A stretch of 64,000 nt of DNA, taken from the NCBI RefSeq assembly GCF_900107245.1, contig NZ_FNPG01000011.1, positions 39,156 to 103,155 of the forward strand. The letters are read 5' to 3'. The notes under the pieces are model-generated. The model made no database searches. It saw nothing but the letters and a program-made list of their open reading frames with translations, and had not been told where the DNA came from. The translations under genes and the position numbers were made by a program. Shown here piece after piece: positions 24,282-34,126 of the stretch. Each line of letters starts with the position of its first letter. Within the stretch, counting starts at the first letter, position 1. The stretch comes from Lachnobacterium bovis DSM 14045 (lineage in GTDB: Bacteria; Bacillota; Clostridia; Lachnospirales; Lachnospiraceae).

Positions 24282-25949
24282 CTAGACATTAAAACAACTT
24301 CCGCCGATAAACTCACGCAACAATGAATTTTTATTTACACTATCAGCTGGTAATGGAACCACATAATCTAATAGTTTTAATAATCTTTTGGCTTCAAAAT
24401 ACTCAGGACAATCTCTTGGAATTCCAAATAATAATGGTTCTGCGTAAACCTTTAAAACCGCTATCTCATAAACAAGTGCTGAGTTAAACATAATATCTGC
24501 ATTCTCCTGAAATGGGAATATGTATTTTTCTTCGCCTCTTCTTACCGATTTCCACATAGCAATTGTTTCTCTTGCTGATGTATTTCGAGTTCTGGCATCT
24601 CTTACAATTCTTCGAATTAGTCTTCCATCTGTTGTTGGTAAAGGATTCAACTCATCTATTGCAAGATGTGTCAATGCTGATATATAGATTTTGAACTTGC
24701 TTTCTATCGGTAGTGTATGTGATAATCTGTCATCTAAGCCGTGTATACCCTCTATAACCAACACATCATTTTCTGCTAGTTTAAGGGTATTTCCCCTGTA
24801 TTCTCTTTTTCCAGTTTTAAAATTAAAAGTTGGCATCATAACTTCTTCACCATTTAACAATGCTGTCATATCTTCATTAAATTTAACGATATCTAAAGCT
24901 TCTAAACATTCAAAATCATAATTGCCATTTTCATCTTTTGGCGTTTTTTCTCTATCAACATAATAATCATCTAAACCTATTGGATGTGGAATAATTCCCT
25001 TTGCTGATAGTTGAATTGATAAACGATGAGAAAAGGAAGTTTTTCCTGAGGATGATGGTCCTGCAATCATTATAAATTTTTTTCTACGATCTTTACTGAT
25101 TTCAGATGCTATTTTTCCAATTCTTTCTTCCATTAATGCTTCCTGAACTAGAATAATATCTTCTCCATGTCCATTTGATATTTCATCATTTAAGGCTCCG
25201 ATTGTACCAAACCCTAACATGTTACTCCACTGTTTAGATGCTTTCATAACTGAAAAAAGTTTATCATATGGTTCAAATTTTTCTATTTCAGTACTATGCC
25301 GACCTGGCATCTGTAAAATAAATCCCTCTTTATATGGAATTAAATCGAAATACTTCAAAAAACTTGTATTTGGTACCATATAACCATATGAATAATCTTT
25401 TATTCCACCTAGATCATATATATTGACCCTTGATGATCGTCTATAATGTAACAAGCGTTCTTTATCTGTCATATTGAACTTTTTAAAAAGTTCTTCAGCT
25501 TCAATACTCTTTAAAGATTCCTTCTTAATTGGGAGTCCTTGCTTGCATACCTTTTTCATTTCTGTTTTTAATTTTCCTAAATTTTCCTTTGATGGTTCTT
25601 CTCGTGTGAACACACAATACAGACCTTGTCCTAATGAATAACATACTCGAACTTTATTATTCTTAATCCCCCAAATATTATCAATAGCCTTCTGCATCAA
25701 AAAGACGACGCCTCTTTCATATGTTCTTCTTCCGTCTTTGTCGTCCATTGTTAAAAAGGAGATTCTAGAATCTCCTTTTATTTCTTTTGCAAGTTCTCTC
25801 AACCTTCCATTACAAATAGCTAGCATAATCGGTCTCGAGTATTTATCTTGAAATCTTTGTGCTAATTCTAAAAGTGTTGTGTTTTCATTTACTGTTATAC
25901 TTTCTTCTTCTCCGTTAGAAAGCATAACAACTACATTAATTTCCTGCAT
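24282..25949 (-). CDS. TGS-domain uridine kinase-like protein
   Basis: A 555-residue fusion. Residues 1-65 are a TGS-type ubiquitin-like domain. Residues ~70-230 resemble the second additional domain of threonyl-tRNA synthetase. Residues ~280-500 are a PRK/uridine kinase fold with P-loop IAGPSSSGKTSFSHRL and the LIRRIVRDARTRN lid. The kinase part should phosphorylate a nucleoside, uridine by family analogy; what the synthetase-like half does is unknown. It overlaps trmK by 14 bp and thus closes the dgt-dnaG-rpoD-trmK block. GGGGGCGATAAAA precedes ATG. Confidence 0.85.
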   Translation of the reverse strand: MQEINVVVMLSNGEEESITVNENTTLLELAQRFQDKYSRPIMLAICNGRLRELAKEIKGDSRISFLTMDDKDGRRTYERGVVFLMQKAIDNIWGIKNNKVRVCYSLGQGLYCVFTREEPSKENLGKLKTEMKKVCKQGLPIKKESLKSIEAEELFKKFNMTDKERLLHYRRSSRVNIYDLGGIKDYSYGYMVPNTSFLKYFDLIPYKEGFILQMPGRHSTEIEKFEPYDKLFSVMKASKQWSNMLGFGTIGALNDEISNGHGEDIILVQEALMEERIGKIASEISKDRRKKFIMIAGPSSSGKTSFSHRLSIQLSAKGIIPHPIGLDDYYVDREKTPKDENGNYDFECLEALDIVKFNEDMTALLNGEEVMMPTFNFKTGKREYRGNTLKLAENDVLVIEGIHGLDDRLSHTLPIESKFKIYISALTHLAIDELNPLPTTDGRLIRRIVRDARTRNTSARETIAMWKSVRRGEEKYIFPFQENADIMFNSALVYEIAVLKVYAEPLLFGIPRDCPEYFEAKRLLKLLDYVVPLPADSVNKNSLLREFIGGSCFNV

Positions 25950-26679
25950 TTTTTATCGCCCCCAAAATTGAATATGCAGATTCGTTATAGTAAATTTCTT
26001 GTGCTACTTCTTGCTTTCTCTTTCTAACTGATTCAGAATCTTGTTGTAAAACCAGGGATTGTAGTATAAATGTCAATTTTCTATATTGATGAACCAAAAA
26101 TTTTCTTAAAACAGGATTACCATTCTTAAGAAGTAATGGTCCATAAATATCACATGTAGTGATTACATTTTCATTTTTATCCAACCAAAAGTCATCTTGA
26201 TCAACTGGAATCGCTTTGATGATAGGATAATATTTTCCATCCTCCAAAATCATATCCTCATCAACAATTTTGTAACGATTTACTCTAAGGTATTGTCTAA
26301 CTTTTCTCACCTCTGATTGTGGCTGTAAAATTAACTCTTTTGCATTACGACATATATCTTCACCTTCTGTCAAAATATGAATCGTAAGTTCTCCACCCAT
26401 TCCAGCAATTAAGATACTATCAGCTTCATTTACTTTTAATGCTTCTACACCATCAGAAATACGTGTTTCTATTGAATCCTGCATTCCGTATAAAGCAATA
26501 TTATCATTCGCACGTTTAAGTGGTCCTTCATTTATATCAACCGCAATAGCTTTTGGTATTTTTTCTCTTTGTATAAGAGCAATCGGAACATATCCATGAT
26601 CCGTTCCAACATCAGCTAAAATGTTACCTGTAGTAACCATTGCTGCAACAGCTCTCATACGTTTTGATAATTTCAACAT
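25936..26679 (-). CDS. trmK: tRNA (adenine-22-N1)-methyltransferase
   Basis: A 247-residue SAM-dependent methyltransferase. The SAM motif is DVGTDHGYVPIAL (about 22-34), followed by AVDINEGPLKRA and the catalytic-site signature ILIAGMGGELT. TrmK methylates A22 of class II tRNAs such as Ser, Leu and Tyr; two tRNA-Leu genes lie in this window. It starts one base after rpoD stops, which points to translational coupling, as found in many Firmicutes. Confidence 0.92.
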   Translation of the reverse strand: MLKLSKRMRAVAAMVTTGNILADVGTDHGYVPIALIQREKIPKAIAVDINEGPLKRANDNIALYGMQDSIETRISDGVEALKVNEADSILIAGMGGELTIHILTEGEDICRNAKELILQPQSEVRKVRQYLRVNRYKIVDEDMILEDGKYYPIIKAIPVDQDDFWLDKNENVITTCDIYGPLLLKNGNPVLRKFLVHQYRKLTFILQSLVLQQDSESVRKRKQEVAQEIYYNESAYSILGAIKNAGN

Positions 26680-26680
26680 T

Positions 26681-27961
26681 TTACTCTAAATAATCCTTTA
26701 ATTTACGACTTCTGCTAGGATGACGCAGTTTCCTTAATGCTTTCGCTTCGATTTGTCTGATACGTTCTCTTGTAACATTGAACTCTTTTCCTACTTCTTC
26801 TAGAGTTCTTGCACGTCCATCTTCTAAGCCAAAACGTAAAGTCAATACTTTTTGTTCTCTTTCAGTTAAAGTTCCTAGAACTTCACCTAATTGCTCTTTA
26901 AGTAATGTAAATGCAGCTGCCTCTGCTGGAACAGGTACATTTTCATCACGGATGAAGTCTCCAAGATGTGAATCTTCTTCTTCACCAATTGGAGTTTCAA
27001 GAGATACTGGCTCCTGTGAAATCTTTAAGATTTCTCTAACTCTTTCAACTGGCATATTTAATTCTTTTGCAATTTCTTCAGGAGATGGTTCTCTTCCTAA
27101 TTCCTGAAGAAGTTGTCTTGAAACTCTTATAAGTTTATTGATAGTCTCAACCATATGAACTGGAATTCTGATTGTTCTAGCTTGATCAGCAATAGCTCTT
27201 GTAATAGCCTGACGAATCCACCATGTTGCATATGTTGAGAACTTATATCCTTTGTTATAATCAAATTTTTCTACAGCTTTGATAAGACCGAGGTTACCTT
27301 CCTGAATCAAATCAAGGAAAAGCATTCCTCTACCAACATATCTTTTTGCAATACTTACTACTAATCTAAGATTGGCTTCCGCTAATCTCTTCTTAGCATC
27401 TGATCCTCTATCAACTGCTAACTGTAAAGGTTTAATTTTTTCTCTAATTTCTGCTTTCTCAACATCTAATTCTGCTTCATAAAGTTGCTTTTTAAGTTCT
27501 TTTAATGGTTCAATAGCTGCCTGTCCATCTTCCATTCTCTTTGCTAATTGAATTTCTTCATCTGCTGTTAAAAGTGGAACCTTACCAATTTCTTTCAAGT
27601 ACATACGTACTGGGTCTTCAACACTTACGCCCTCTGGAACGGATAAATCAATGTTTTCCATTTCCATATCTTCATCATCGCCATTTAAAATTGCGTCATC
27701 GTCCACATCATATGCATCGACATCTCCATCGTGAGTTCTTAACACATCGATACCATTTTTTTCTAAATAATCAAGTACAAGTTCAAATTTATCAGCATCT
27801 AGTTGCATATCTTCAAAGAAATCACTAATCTCGTTATATTCTAAGATGTTATTCTTCTTTTTAGCTAAGCTTTTCAATTCTTGAAGTCTCTTTTGGAAAT
27901 CTTCAATCATTTCAGGGGTTAAAGCTTTTGAATTCTTTTTTGCTACTTTTTTGTTTGCCAT
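26681..27961 (-). CDS. rpoD: Primary RNA polymerase sigma factor
   Basis: A 426-residue sigma-70 (SigA). Region 1.1 occupies about 1-90, and region 1.2 starts at [13 protein letters not shown]. Region 2 contains [19 protein letters not shown] and region 4 carries the helix-turn-helix [23 protein letters not shown] at 27961 follows AGAGGAAGTTAATA; the longer in-frame start at 28003 has no ribosome site. It lies 47 bp after dnaG and 1 bp before trmK, a conserved housekeeping order. It recognises the TTGACA/TATAAT promoters found throughout this window. Confidence 0.97.
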   Translation of the reverse strand: MANKKVAKKNSKALTPEMIEDFQKRLQELKSLAKKKNNILEYNEISDFFEDMQLDADKFELVLDYLEKNGIDVLRTHDGDVDAYDVDDDAILNGDDEDMEMENIDLSVPEGVSVEDPVRMYLKEIGKVPLLTADEEIQLAKRMEDGQAAIEPLKELKKQLYEAELDVEKAEIREKIKPLQLAVDRGSDAKKRLAEANLRLVVSIAKRYVGRGMLFLDLIQEGNLGLIKAVEKFDYNKGYKFSTYATWWIRQAITRAIADQARTIRIPVHMVETINKLIRVSRQLLQELGREPSPEEIAKELNMPVERVREILKISQEPVSLETPIGEEEDSHLGDFIRDENVPVPAEAAAFTLLKEQLGEVLGTLTEREQKVLTLRFGLEDGRARTLEEVGKEFNVTRERIRQIEAKALRKLRHPSRSRKLKDYLE

Positions 27962-28008
27962 TATTAACTTCCTCTCAACTTTCTTTATATCTAAAAAGTA
28001 CATAAACT

Positions 28009-29787
28009 TTAAAGACTAAACTGCATTTTTTCTATTTTTTCAAGTTCTTTCTTGTCATTTAAAACATCCATCAAACCTTGTAAATCTGTTGGATCTAACG
28101 AGTTAGAACGTACTGAAATACTATTTTGCTTTATTCTTATAATTGTTTCCTTTAATGCCTTTTCTTTATCACTCTTGGAAGACAATTTCTGAATTTTAGC
28201 ATTAAACAATGATGCCACTTCTCTTTGTTCTTCCTCACTTTCAAACGTACTAATAATTCTTGCTGCGTTAACACTTCCGTTTTCTTCATATTGTTTAAAA
28301 ACTTCCGTGGCAACTGTTGAATAAAGCTCTTCTGTAAAATCTTTAAAACTTATATAATCTTTAATAACTGGGTATAATTTATCATCTTCTATAAGCCATG
28401 TAAGCATAAGCTTCTGGGATTGTCTCATGCCATCTTCTTTTTGTTTCTTGATAGTTTGACTATTTCTAATCTCTTTTGGCTTTTGATAACCACCAAGCTT
28501 TATTGCCATATTAACAACCATCTTTCTTAAATCATCATAAGAAACCTGGTACTTTTTAGCTATTGCTTCAATGTAATTATTTCGTTCTAATTCTTCCGAA
28601 AAACCAAGCAATTTCTTGGCAACTTCCTGGAAATATCTAGTCTTGCCATCAGGATCATTTAAATCGTAATCCTGTTGAAGTACTCTCACTTCAAACATGA
28701 AACTGTTCTCAGCTTCTCGTATACGATTCTCATATTCTTCAGCACCTAAATTCTTAATGAATTCATCTGGATCCTTATATGGTTTCATATTTATTACTTT
28801 TGTTGAAATTCCAACCTCTTTTAAAATTGGAATAGCTCTAAGTGCAGCCTTTATACCAGCTCCATCGCTATCGTATGTCAAATAAACTTCTTTAGTATAT
28901 CTTTTTAACAAACTCGCATGGCCACTCGTAAGCGCTGTACCCAATGAAGCTACAGCATTATCAAAACCAGCCTGATGCAAGGAAATTACATCCATATAGC
29001 CTTCACACAACAGTAAATAATCTCTTCTACTTGCTCTTGCAAAATTTAAGCCATATAAATTACGACCTTTGTCAAATACCTTTGTTTCTGGAGAGTTAAG
29101 GTACTTTGGCTCGCCATCTCCCATAACACGCCCTCCAAAGCCTATAACTTTATTGTGCGCATCCATAATAGGAAACATCGCTCTATTCCAAAATCTGTCG
29201 TAAACGCCTTTAGATTCCTTGATTGTAATCAAACCTGATTCCTTTAAGATTTCATCAGTATATCCTTTTTGCTTAAGATACTTATACAAATCATCACTAT
29301 ACTGGTCCGAATATCCTAGTCCAAACTTACGCATAGTCTCAGGAGTCAGCTGCCTTTTTTCAAAATATTTACTGGCTAGCTCTCCTCTTGGGGAACGCAG
29401 AAGCGTATAAAAATATTTAGCTGCTTCTTTATTTATTTCAAGCAATACAGCCTTCTCGTTTGCTTTCATCTTTTGCTCTTGAGTCATTTCATATTTAGGC
29501 AACTCAATATTGGCCCTATCTGCGAGATATTCCATAGCCTCTCTAAACGAAAAGTTCTCATATTGCATTAAAAACGTAAATACATTACCACCTGCTCCAC
29601 AACCGAAGCAATAATACATTTGCTTACTTGGAGAAACTGAAAACGATCCCGTTTTCTCGTTATGGAACGGACATAGTCCAAAATAAGAACTACCTTTTCT
29701 TTTTAATTGCACGTAATTACTTATTACATCAACTATATCATTACTCTGTCTTACTTCTTCAATTAAATCGTCTGAATAAAACGGCAT
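28009..29787 (-). CDS. dnaG: DNA primase
   Basis: A 592-residue bacterial primase making RNA primers at the replication fork. The zinc-binding N-terminus reads [11 protein letters not shown] then CFGCGAGG. The TOPRIM core shows [17 protein letters not shown] and [10 protein letters not shown] (metal-binding acidic residues). The C-terminal ~140 residues would contact the helicase. ATG at 29787 has a strong AAGGAGG; the TTG before it is not needed. It precedes rpoD, as in the classical macromolecular-synthesis operon, but rpsU is absent. Confidence 0.97.
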   Translation of the reverse strand: MPFYSDDLIEEVRQSNDIVDVISNYVQLKRKGSSYFGLCPFHNEKTGSFSVSPSKQMYYCFGCGAGGNVFTFLMQYENFSFREAMEYLADRANIELPKYEMTQEQKMKANEKAVLLEINKEAAKYFYTLLRSPRGELASKYFEKRQLTPETMRKFGLGYSDQYSDDLYKYLKQKGYTDEILKESGLITIKESKGVYDRFWNRAMFPIMDAHNKVIGFGGRVMGDGEPKYLNSPETKVFDKGRNLYGLNFARASRRDYLLLCEGYMDVISLHQAGFDNAVASLGTALTSGHASLLKRYTKEVYLTYDSDGAGIKAALRAIPILKEVGISTKVINMKPYKDPDEFIKNLGAEEYENRIREAENSFMFEVRVLQQDYDLNDPDGKTRYFQEVAKKLLGFSEELERNNYIEAIAKKYQVSYDDLRKMVVNMAIKLGGYQKPKEIRNSQTIKKQKEDGMRQSQKLMLTWLIEDDKLYPVIKDYISFKDFTEELYSTVATEVFKQYEENGSVNAARIISTFESEEEQREVASLFNAKIQKLSSKSDKEKALKETIIRIKQNSISVRSNSLDPTDLQGLMDVLNDKKELEKIEKMQFSL

Positions 29788-29892
29788 CAAAGTCCTCCTT
29801 CCTGCAAAAAATTCACGTCATCACCGTTTTTTCACTTTTTCACATACTTAAACCTTAGTTTCTTTTACGCTCTTACAAATACTTACGCCATA

Positions 29893-30912
29893 TTAGCTAT
29901 CACCAACTTGCCATTCTTTTGGCAAAAAATGACTACTAAATGTACTAATTGCAAATTGATCAGTCATTCCAGCAATATAATCACACACAACTCTACCCTT
30001 CTTAGTACCTTTATCTAGCATATCTAAATACTTTTTAGGTAGCTGTTCTATATGGTCACCTTCCATATAGTAATAATAAAGCTGTTCAAGAAGTGCCATC
30101 GCCTTTCCTTCTTCTCTTTTTGCAACAGGATTAGTATATACATTTTTGAACATAAATTTTCTAAGGTCAAAGAGCGCTTCATTCGTCTCTTTAGACAACA
30201 AAATATCAGCCCTATCCATACTATTAATAATAATATCATGAATAAGGTGATCTAAACGACTTTTAGTATCATATCCTAAAGTCTTTCGGATTTCAAGGGG
30301 GATATCATCTTCGCACAAAATCCTTGCACGTATAGCATCATCAAAATCCGAATTAACATATGCTATTTTATCTGATAATCTTACGATTTTACCCTCTAGC
30401 GTATGGGGTTTAGTATGAGTCTGATGGTTCAAAATACCATCTCTTACTTCCCACGTCAAATTAAGTCCCTGACCTGATCTCTCAAGCTTATCTACGATAC
30501 GTAAACTTTGAACATTATGTTCAAATCCGCCCTCATAAACTTTATTTAAAACAAACTCACCTGCATGTCCAAAAGGTGTATGTCCTAAATCATGTCCTAA
30601 AGCTATTGCTTCAACTAAATCTTCATTCAGCCTTAATGCTTTAGCTATTGTTCTCGCATTTTGCGAAACTTCTAAAGTATGCGATAGTCTTGTTCTATAA
30701 TGATCTCCTTTAGGAGTTAAAAAAACTTGTGTCTTATTCTTTAATCTTCTAAACGATTTACTGTGTAGTATCCTGTCCCTATCTCTTTGAAAAACAGGTC
30801 TGATATCACATTGAGGCTCAGGAAAAGCACGCCCTTTTGAATTCACACTCAAACAAGCATGCGGACTTAGATTTTCTTTTTCCATCTTTTCTATTTGTTC
30901 TCGAATAGTCAT
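29893..30912 (-). CDS. dgt: dGTPase-like HD-domain deoxynucleotide triphosphohydrolase
   Basis: A 339-residue HD-superfamily enzyme. Metal-binding residues are visible in RTRLSHTLEVSQ, in ALGHDLGHTPFGHAGE and in the later YVNSDFDDA stretch. The family removes triphosphate from dGTP or other dNTPs and so affects the dNTP pool. Its length and the KTQVFLTPKGDHYRTR start match the shorter Firmicute class. It precedes dnaG by 105 bp on the same strand, a common arrangement in Clostridia. Confidence 0.92.
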   Translation of the reverse strand: MTIREQIEKMEKENLSPHACLSVNSKGRAFPEPQCDIRPVFQRDRDRILHSKSFRRLKNKTQVFLTPKGDHYRTRLSHTLEVSQNARTIAKALRLNEDLVEAIALGHDLGHTPFGHAGEFVLNKVYEGGFEHNVQSLRIVDKLERSGQGLNLTWEVRDGILNHQTHTKPHTLEGKIVRLSDKIAYVNSDFDDAIRARILCEDDIPLEIRKTLGYDTKSRLDHLIHDIIINSMDRADILLSKETNEALFDLRKFMFKNVYTNPVAKREEGKAMALLEQLYYYYMEGDHIEQLPKKYLDMLDKGTKKGRVVCDYIAGMTDQFAISTFSSHFLPKEWQVGDS

Positions 30913-30975
30913 TCTTACAGCTCCTTCTAAATAAAAAATCCTTTAGAGAACAACCTACACTATTAATATTCTATA

Positions 30976-32610
30976 TCAATGTGCGATTTCCTTTTTTTCA
31001 TCCAAAAAAATATTATTTTTTTTCAAATTTTTTTCTGTTTCTTTGATGTTGCCACCTATAATATCTAATAGTTCCTTCAATTCCAGTCCATTTATTTGGT
31101 TTTTATAATTTCCAAAATAAAATTTATTATCTTTTACCAAAATACAACCAACCCAATTTCCGTTTAAAATTTCTGTTCCATTAACACTTTTCATATCTTT
31201 GTAACTTCTAAGTGTAAAATATGTATCATATTTTTCAAAATCTTTTGGATTGTATTGTATTTCACCAAATTTTTGAATTAAACGTTCAACAAAACCTTTT
31301 TCAATAATTGTATATCCAGTTTTATCTGCGCCATAACTTGTTTCGTTTATCCAATCTTCATCCCATAAGACAAAGACATTATCTTGTTTGTAGAGCGCCT
31401 CTTTTTGCACACTATCAACCAATTTATATGAATTATAGTCAGCACCACTCATCTCTAAACAATTTTTAAATTCATCATTACCATCTTGTGGCTTATACAA
31501 AATATTGCCTATTGTCATTTTATAAATCTGAGTATGACAATTCTGATTTTTATATGCCAAATAGCCTAATGGCGTTCCTCCATTCTTATCAAAATTAAAT
31601 GTATCATCTACGGGTACATAAACTTTTCCGTTGTAACACATAGGGCCAAATGCTTCATCCTTCGTCAAGCATTCTCCAACTTTGACATACGAATCCTCTT
31701 TTCCTTTTTGATTATCTTTTTTAATCACTTTACAAAATCTAAATAATCCTATACATAGACAAAAAGCAGCAAAAACTATACTAACTGTAATTTTAATTTT
31801 TCTGATTTTAAGAATCCTTTTTTCTTCGCTAGTAAGACTAATATATTCTTTTAATTTTTTTATCCTTTTTTCAGAATAAATCTTATTTCTCGAAGCATAA
31901 ACAATCTGGCTTATTTTTCTAACAAATAAAGCTATAAAAAACAATCCCAACAACATTCCACTTATTATCCCGACTGCAACAAGCCGCCTTGGCATGTGGC
32001 AAACCAACATATAATCAAGCAATGTTTTTATATGCATTCTCCTGTTTTTTTGTGGTAAAAATCTTCCGCAAATTACAACTATAATTTTACATACTATAAA
32101 AAAGATTCCACTATCTACTAGCAGATACAGTGCAAAAAACTTTTTCGTTTTAATTACAACAAGAGGAAATAATGATATAGCAAATGCTGCCACCGTTATC
32201 CATGCAATAAAATATGCCCATCTTTCTAACAATGAACTCCCATATATTGAATCGATATACTCACCCGGAGACATTCCATTTAAATTTGACCAACCTATCA
32301 TTCTTGAAACGACTACCATTATTTTGACAATTCCCCACGAAATACCAAAAAACAATATATATCCTACAAAAATGTAGTCTATTTCCTTCTTGCATCCAAT
32401 TGGTAAGGTATGGCAGATATTACTCTTTGACATTGCTATCAGCCTCATAGTGTAATATGAAAGCATCACGCCAACCCACATTGGCAATCCGCCCATTCCA
32501 CCTATCAATTCATTCGAAAAGATCATGCAATACGTAGCAAGTAACAATGAAGCCACTGCATGTATCTCTGTTTCTTCTCCTCTTCCTTTTAACTGAAAAT
32601 ATCTTAGCAT
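30976..32610 (-). CDS. Large membrane protein with C-terminal extracytoplasmic domain (ABC-partner candidate)
   Basis: Family not recognised. It has 544 residues. The N-terminal ~235 residues contain about six hydrophobic segments in an ABC-2-permease-like arrangement. A basic stretch (KIYSEKRIKKLKEYI) follows, then a last helix near residues 272-292. A ~250-residue soluble C-terminal domain follows, likely outside the membrane, containing many Tyr/Asn and several Cys (VGECL, MCYNGK, QNCHTQ, NCLEM). AAAGGAAG precedes ATG. It begins 34 bp after a degenerate ABC ATPase gene, so the two products probably act together. Transport direction and cargo cannot be read from the sequence. Confidence 0.7.
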   Translation of the reverse strand: MLRYFQLKGRGEETEIHAVASLLLATYCMIFSNELIGGMGGLPMWVGVMLSYYTMRLIAMSKSNICHTLPIGCKKEIDYIFVGYILFFGISWGIVKIMVVVSRMIGWSNLNGMSPGEYIDSIYGSSLLERWAYFIAWITVAAFAISLFPLVVIKTKKFFALYLLVDSGIFFIVCKIIVVICGRFLPQKNRRMHIKTLLDYMLVCHMPRRLVAVGIISGMLLGLFFIALFVRKISQIVYASRNKIYSEKRIKKLKEYISLTSEEKRILKIRKIKITVSIVFAAFCLCIGLFRFCKVIKKDNQKGKEDSYVKVGECLTKDEAFGPMCYNGKVYVPVDDTFNFDKNGGTPLGYLAYKNQNCHTQIYKMTIGNILYKPQDGNDEFKNCLEMSGADYNSYKLVDSVQKEALYKQDNVFVLWDEDWINETSYGADKTGYTIIEKGFVERLIQKFGEIQYNPKDFEKYDTYFTLRSYKDMKSVNGTEILNGNWVGCILVKDNKFYFGNYKNQINGLELKELLDIIGGNIKETEKNLKKNNIFLDEKKEIAH

Positions 32611-32644
32611 AATATACTTCCTTTATTATTCAAAACTCTGTCCA

Positions 32645-33262
32645 TCATAAATATATTTGTCTATCCGATAAATTCTCCACAGATTCTTTGTCACTTGTCA
32701 GAAATATGATAGACAGTTTTTTTCTTTTTTTAGTTTCCTTTATAATAGAATCTATTTGTCGTAGTTTTTCATTTTCTATGCCGATTTTCAAATCATCCAA
32801 AACCAGAATTTTAGTATCTCTATTTAATGCTATTAAAAGAGATACTACCTTTATATCGCTTTTTGAATAATTTTTCAACCTTACTTTAAAATCCAATCCT
32901 TCTTTTTTCGCATCAAACAAAAAACTATCATATTCAAAATTTTCATCTAATCTTTTTATTGCTTTAGCTAACGTCTCTATTTTTAGATTAAGATTGAAAT
33001 TTGGAGATTCATAAATAAGCGATACTTTCTTTTTAATTGCGATTTCATCTTCTCTCATCTTATTACCGAAGTACAAAATTTCACCACACTCTGGTTCAAT
33101 AGCATCACCTATCAACATTGCAAGAGTGGTCTTGCCCATTCCTGGCGCCAAATAAACACCAAGCACTTCATTCTCATTCAAGTAAAGATTTAAATCCTTA
33201 AGAGAAAAATATCCTTTATGATAATAAAGATTATTAATTTCTAAAACATGTGAACCACTCAC
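32645..33262 (-). CDS. Degenerate ABC-type ATPase
   Basis: A 205-residue ABC nucleotide-binding protein with several altered motifs. The P-loop is LAPGMGKT (38-45), losing the first Gly. The Q-loop Gln is replaced (YESPNF). The signature LSGGQ is replaced by YSKSD (132-136). Walker B ends LDDLK (155-159), so the catalytic Glu is Asp. The H-loop His is Ser (LTSD). Lys44 and Thr45 remain, so nucleotide binding is likely but hydrolysis is doubtful. GTG start with GAGGAGGGGAC. It pairs with the membrane protein gene 34 bp downstream. Confidence 0.8.
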   Translation of the reverse strand: MSGSHVLEINNLYYHKGYFSLKDLNLYLNENEVLGVYLAPGMGKTTLAMLIGDAIEPECGEILYFGNKMREDEIAIKKKVSLIYESPNFNLNLKIETLAKAIKRLDENFEYDSFLFDAKKEGLDFKVRLKNYSKSDIKVVSLLIALNRDTKILVLDDLKIGIENEKLRQIDSIIKETKKRKKLSIIFLTSDKESVENLSDRQIYL

Positions 33263-33337
33263 CTAAGTCCCCTCCTCTTTTCAATTTTTTCTTAAACAAT
33301 CGTTTTCTTGAATAAATTATTTTAGGATAAAAAAAAA

Positions 33338-33355
33338 GGAAACCTTATGGTTTCC
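33338..33355 (-). terminator. Terminator after tRNA-Leu(AAG)
   Basis: GGAAACC-ATAA-GGTTTCC hairpin, read on the minus strand and followed by TTTTTTTTTATCC. It sits 16 bp beyond the tRNA 3' end. Confidence 0.85.
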
Positions 33356-33371
33356 TATACATTTTAATTAA

Positions 33372-33456
33372 TGCGGAAGAAGGGAATCGAACCCTCACGA
33401 TCGCAATGATCACAAGATCCTTAGTCTTGCTCGTCTGCCAGTTCCGACACTTCCGC
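33372..33456 (-). tRNA. tRNA-Leu, anticodon AAG
   Basis: An 85-nt class II tRNA. Acceptor arms are GCGGAAG and CTTCCGC with discriminator A. The anticodon stem is CAAGA/TCTTG with loop CTAAGGA, giving anticodon AAG (codons CUU and, with inosine, CUC/CUA). It has a long variable arm and T-loop GGTTCGATTCC. CCA is not encoded. A34 would need deamination to inosine by TadA for wide decoding. Confidence 0.95.
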
Positions 33457-33494
33457 AGCTCTTTTATTTACCGTCGCTCGCTGTCGACTTGATT

Positions 33495-33523
33495 ATAATA
33501 ACAAAATTGCTACGGAATGTCAA
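33495..33523 (-). promoter_or_regulatory. Promoter of tRNA-Leu(AAG)
   Basis: Minus strand perfect TTGACA (33523-33518), 17-nt spacer, TATTAT (33500-33495). Strong, as expected for a tRNA gene. Confidence 0.8.
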
Positions 33524-33574
33524 CACTTTTTTTATATTTTTTTATTTTTATTTTAAACTTTATTTCAAACTCTC

Positions 33575-34102
33575 TTAATCAACATAATATACGTAATCTT
33601 TTTTACGTGGAGCAGCCGGCTTCATATCCGCTATTGCATAACCAAGAGCACGATGACCAATACCTTCGTATTCACCTTCTATACCAAGTTCTTTTAATAA
33701 GTTTTTGCCCCAATCAGACTCGAACTCTTCTTTTGCTCGGTGAATCCAAATGCTATTAACACCTAAACTTTCTGCAGCATTCATTAAATTACCCATTACT
33801 AGTGTTCCGTCGTAGATATGTGTTCTAGCCGACTTATCCGCTAACACAATCAAAATAACTGGTGCGTTGTAAAATGGATCAAAATCTTCACTCCAGCCAC
33901 CAATCTTTCTGTTTTCCTCAGATATTCTATCTCTAAGTTCTTTATTAGTGACCGCGATTATAATTGGTGATTGTTTACCCATTCCATTTGCAGCATATGT
34001 GCCTGCCTCAATTATCGCATCAATCTTTTCTTTTTCTACAATATCTGATTTGAAGCCTCTACAACTTCTTCTATTTTTTAAAACTTTTAATGTTTCATTC
34101 AT
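33575..34102 (-). CDS. Nitroreductase-family flavoprotein
   Basis: A 175-residue FMN-dependent oxidoreductase of the nitroreductase fold. The N-terminal NRRSCRGFKSD contains the FMN phosphate-binding arginines, and the AAESLGVNSIWIHRAKEEF and ALGYA motifs follow. It is short, as in the clostridial class. The physiological electron acceptor is unknown. It lies 24 bp after a DegV gene on the same strand, so the two are probably co-transcribed. Confidence 0.9.
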   Translation of the reverse strand: MNETLKVLKNRRSCRGFKSDIVEKEKIDAIIEAGTYAANGMGKQSPIIIAVTNKELRDRISEENRKIGGWSEDFDPFYNAPVILIVLADKSARTHIYDGTLVMGNLMNAAESLGVNSIWIHRAKEEFESDWGKNLLKELGIEGEYEGIGHRALGYAIADMKPAAPRKKDYVYYVD

Positions 34103-34126
34103 AACTTTACCCTCTTTTAATTACCA

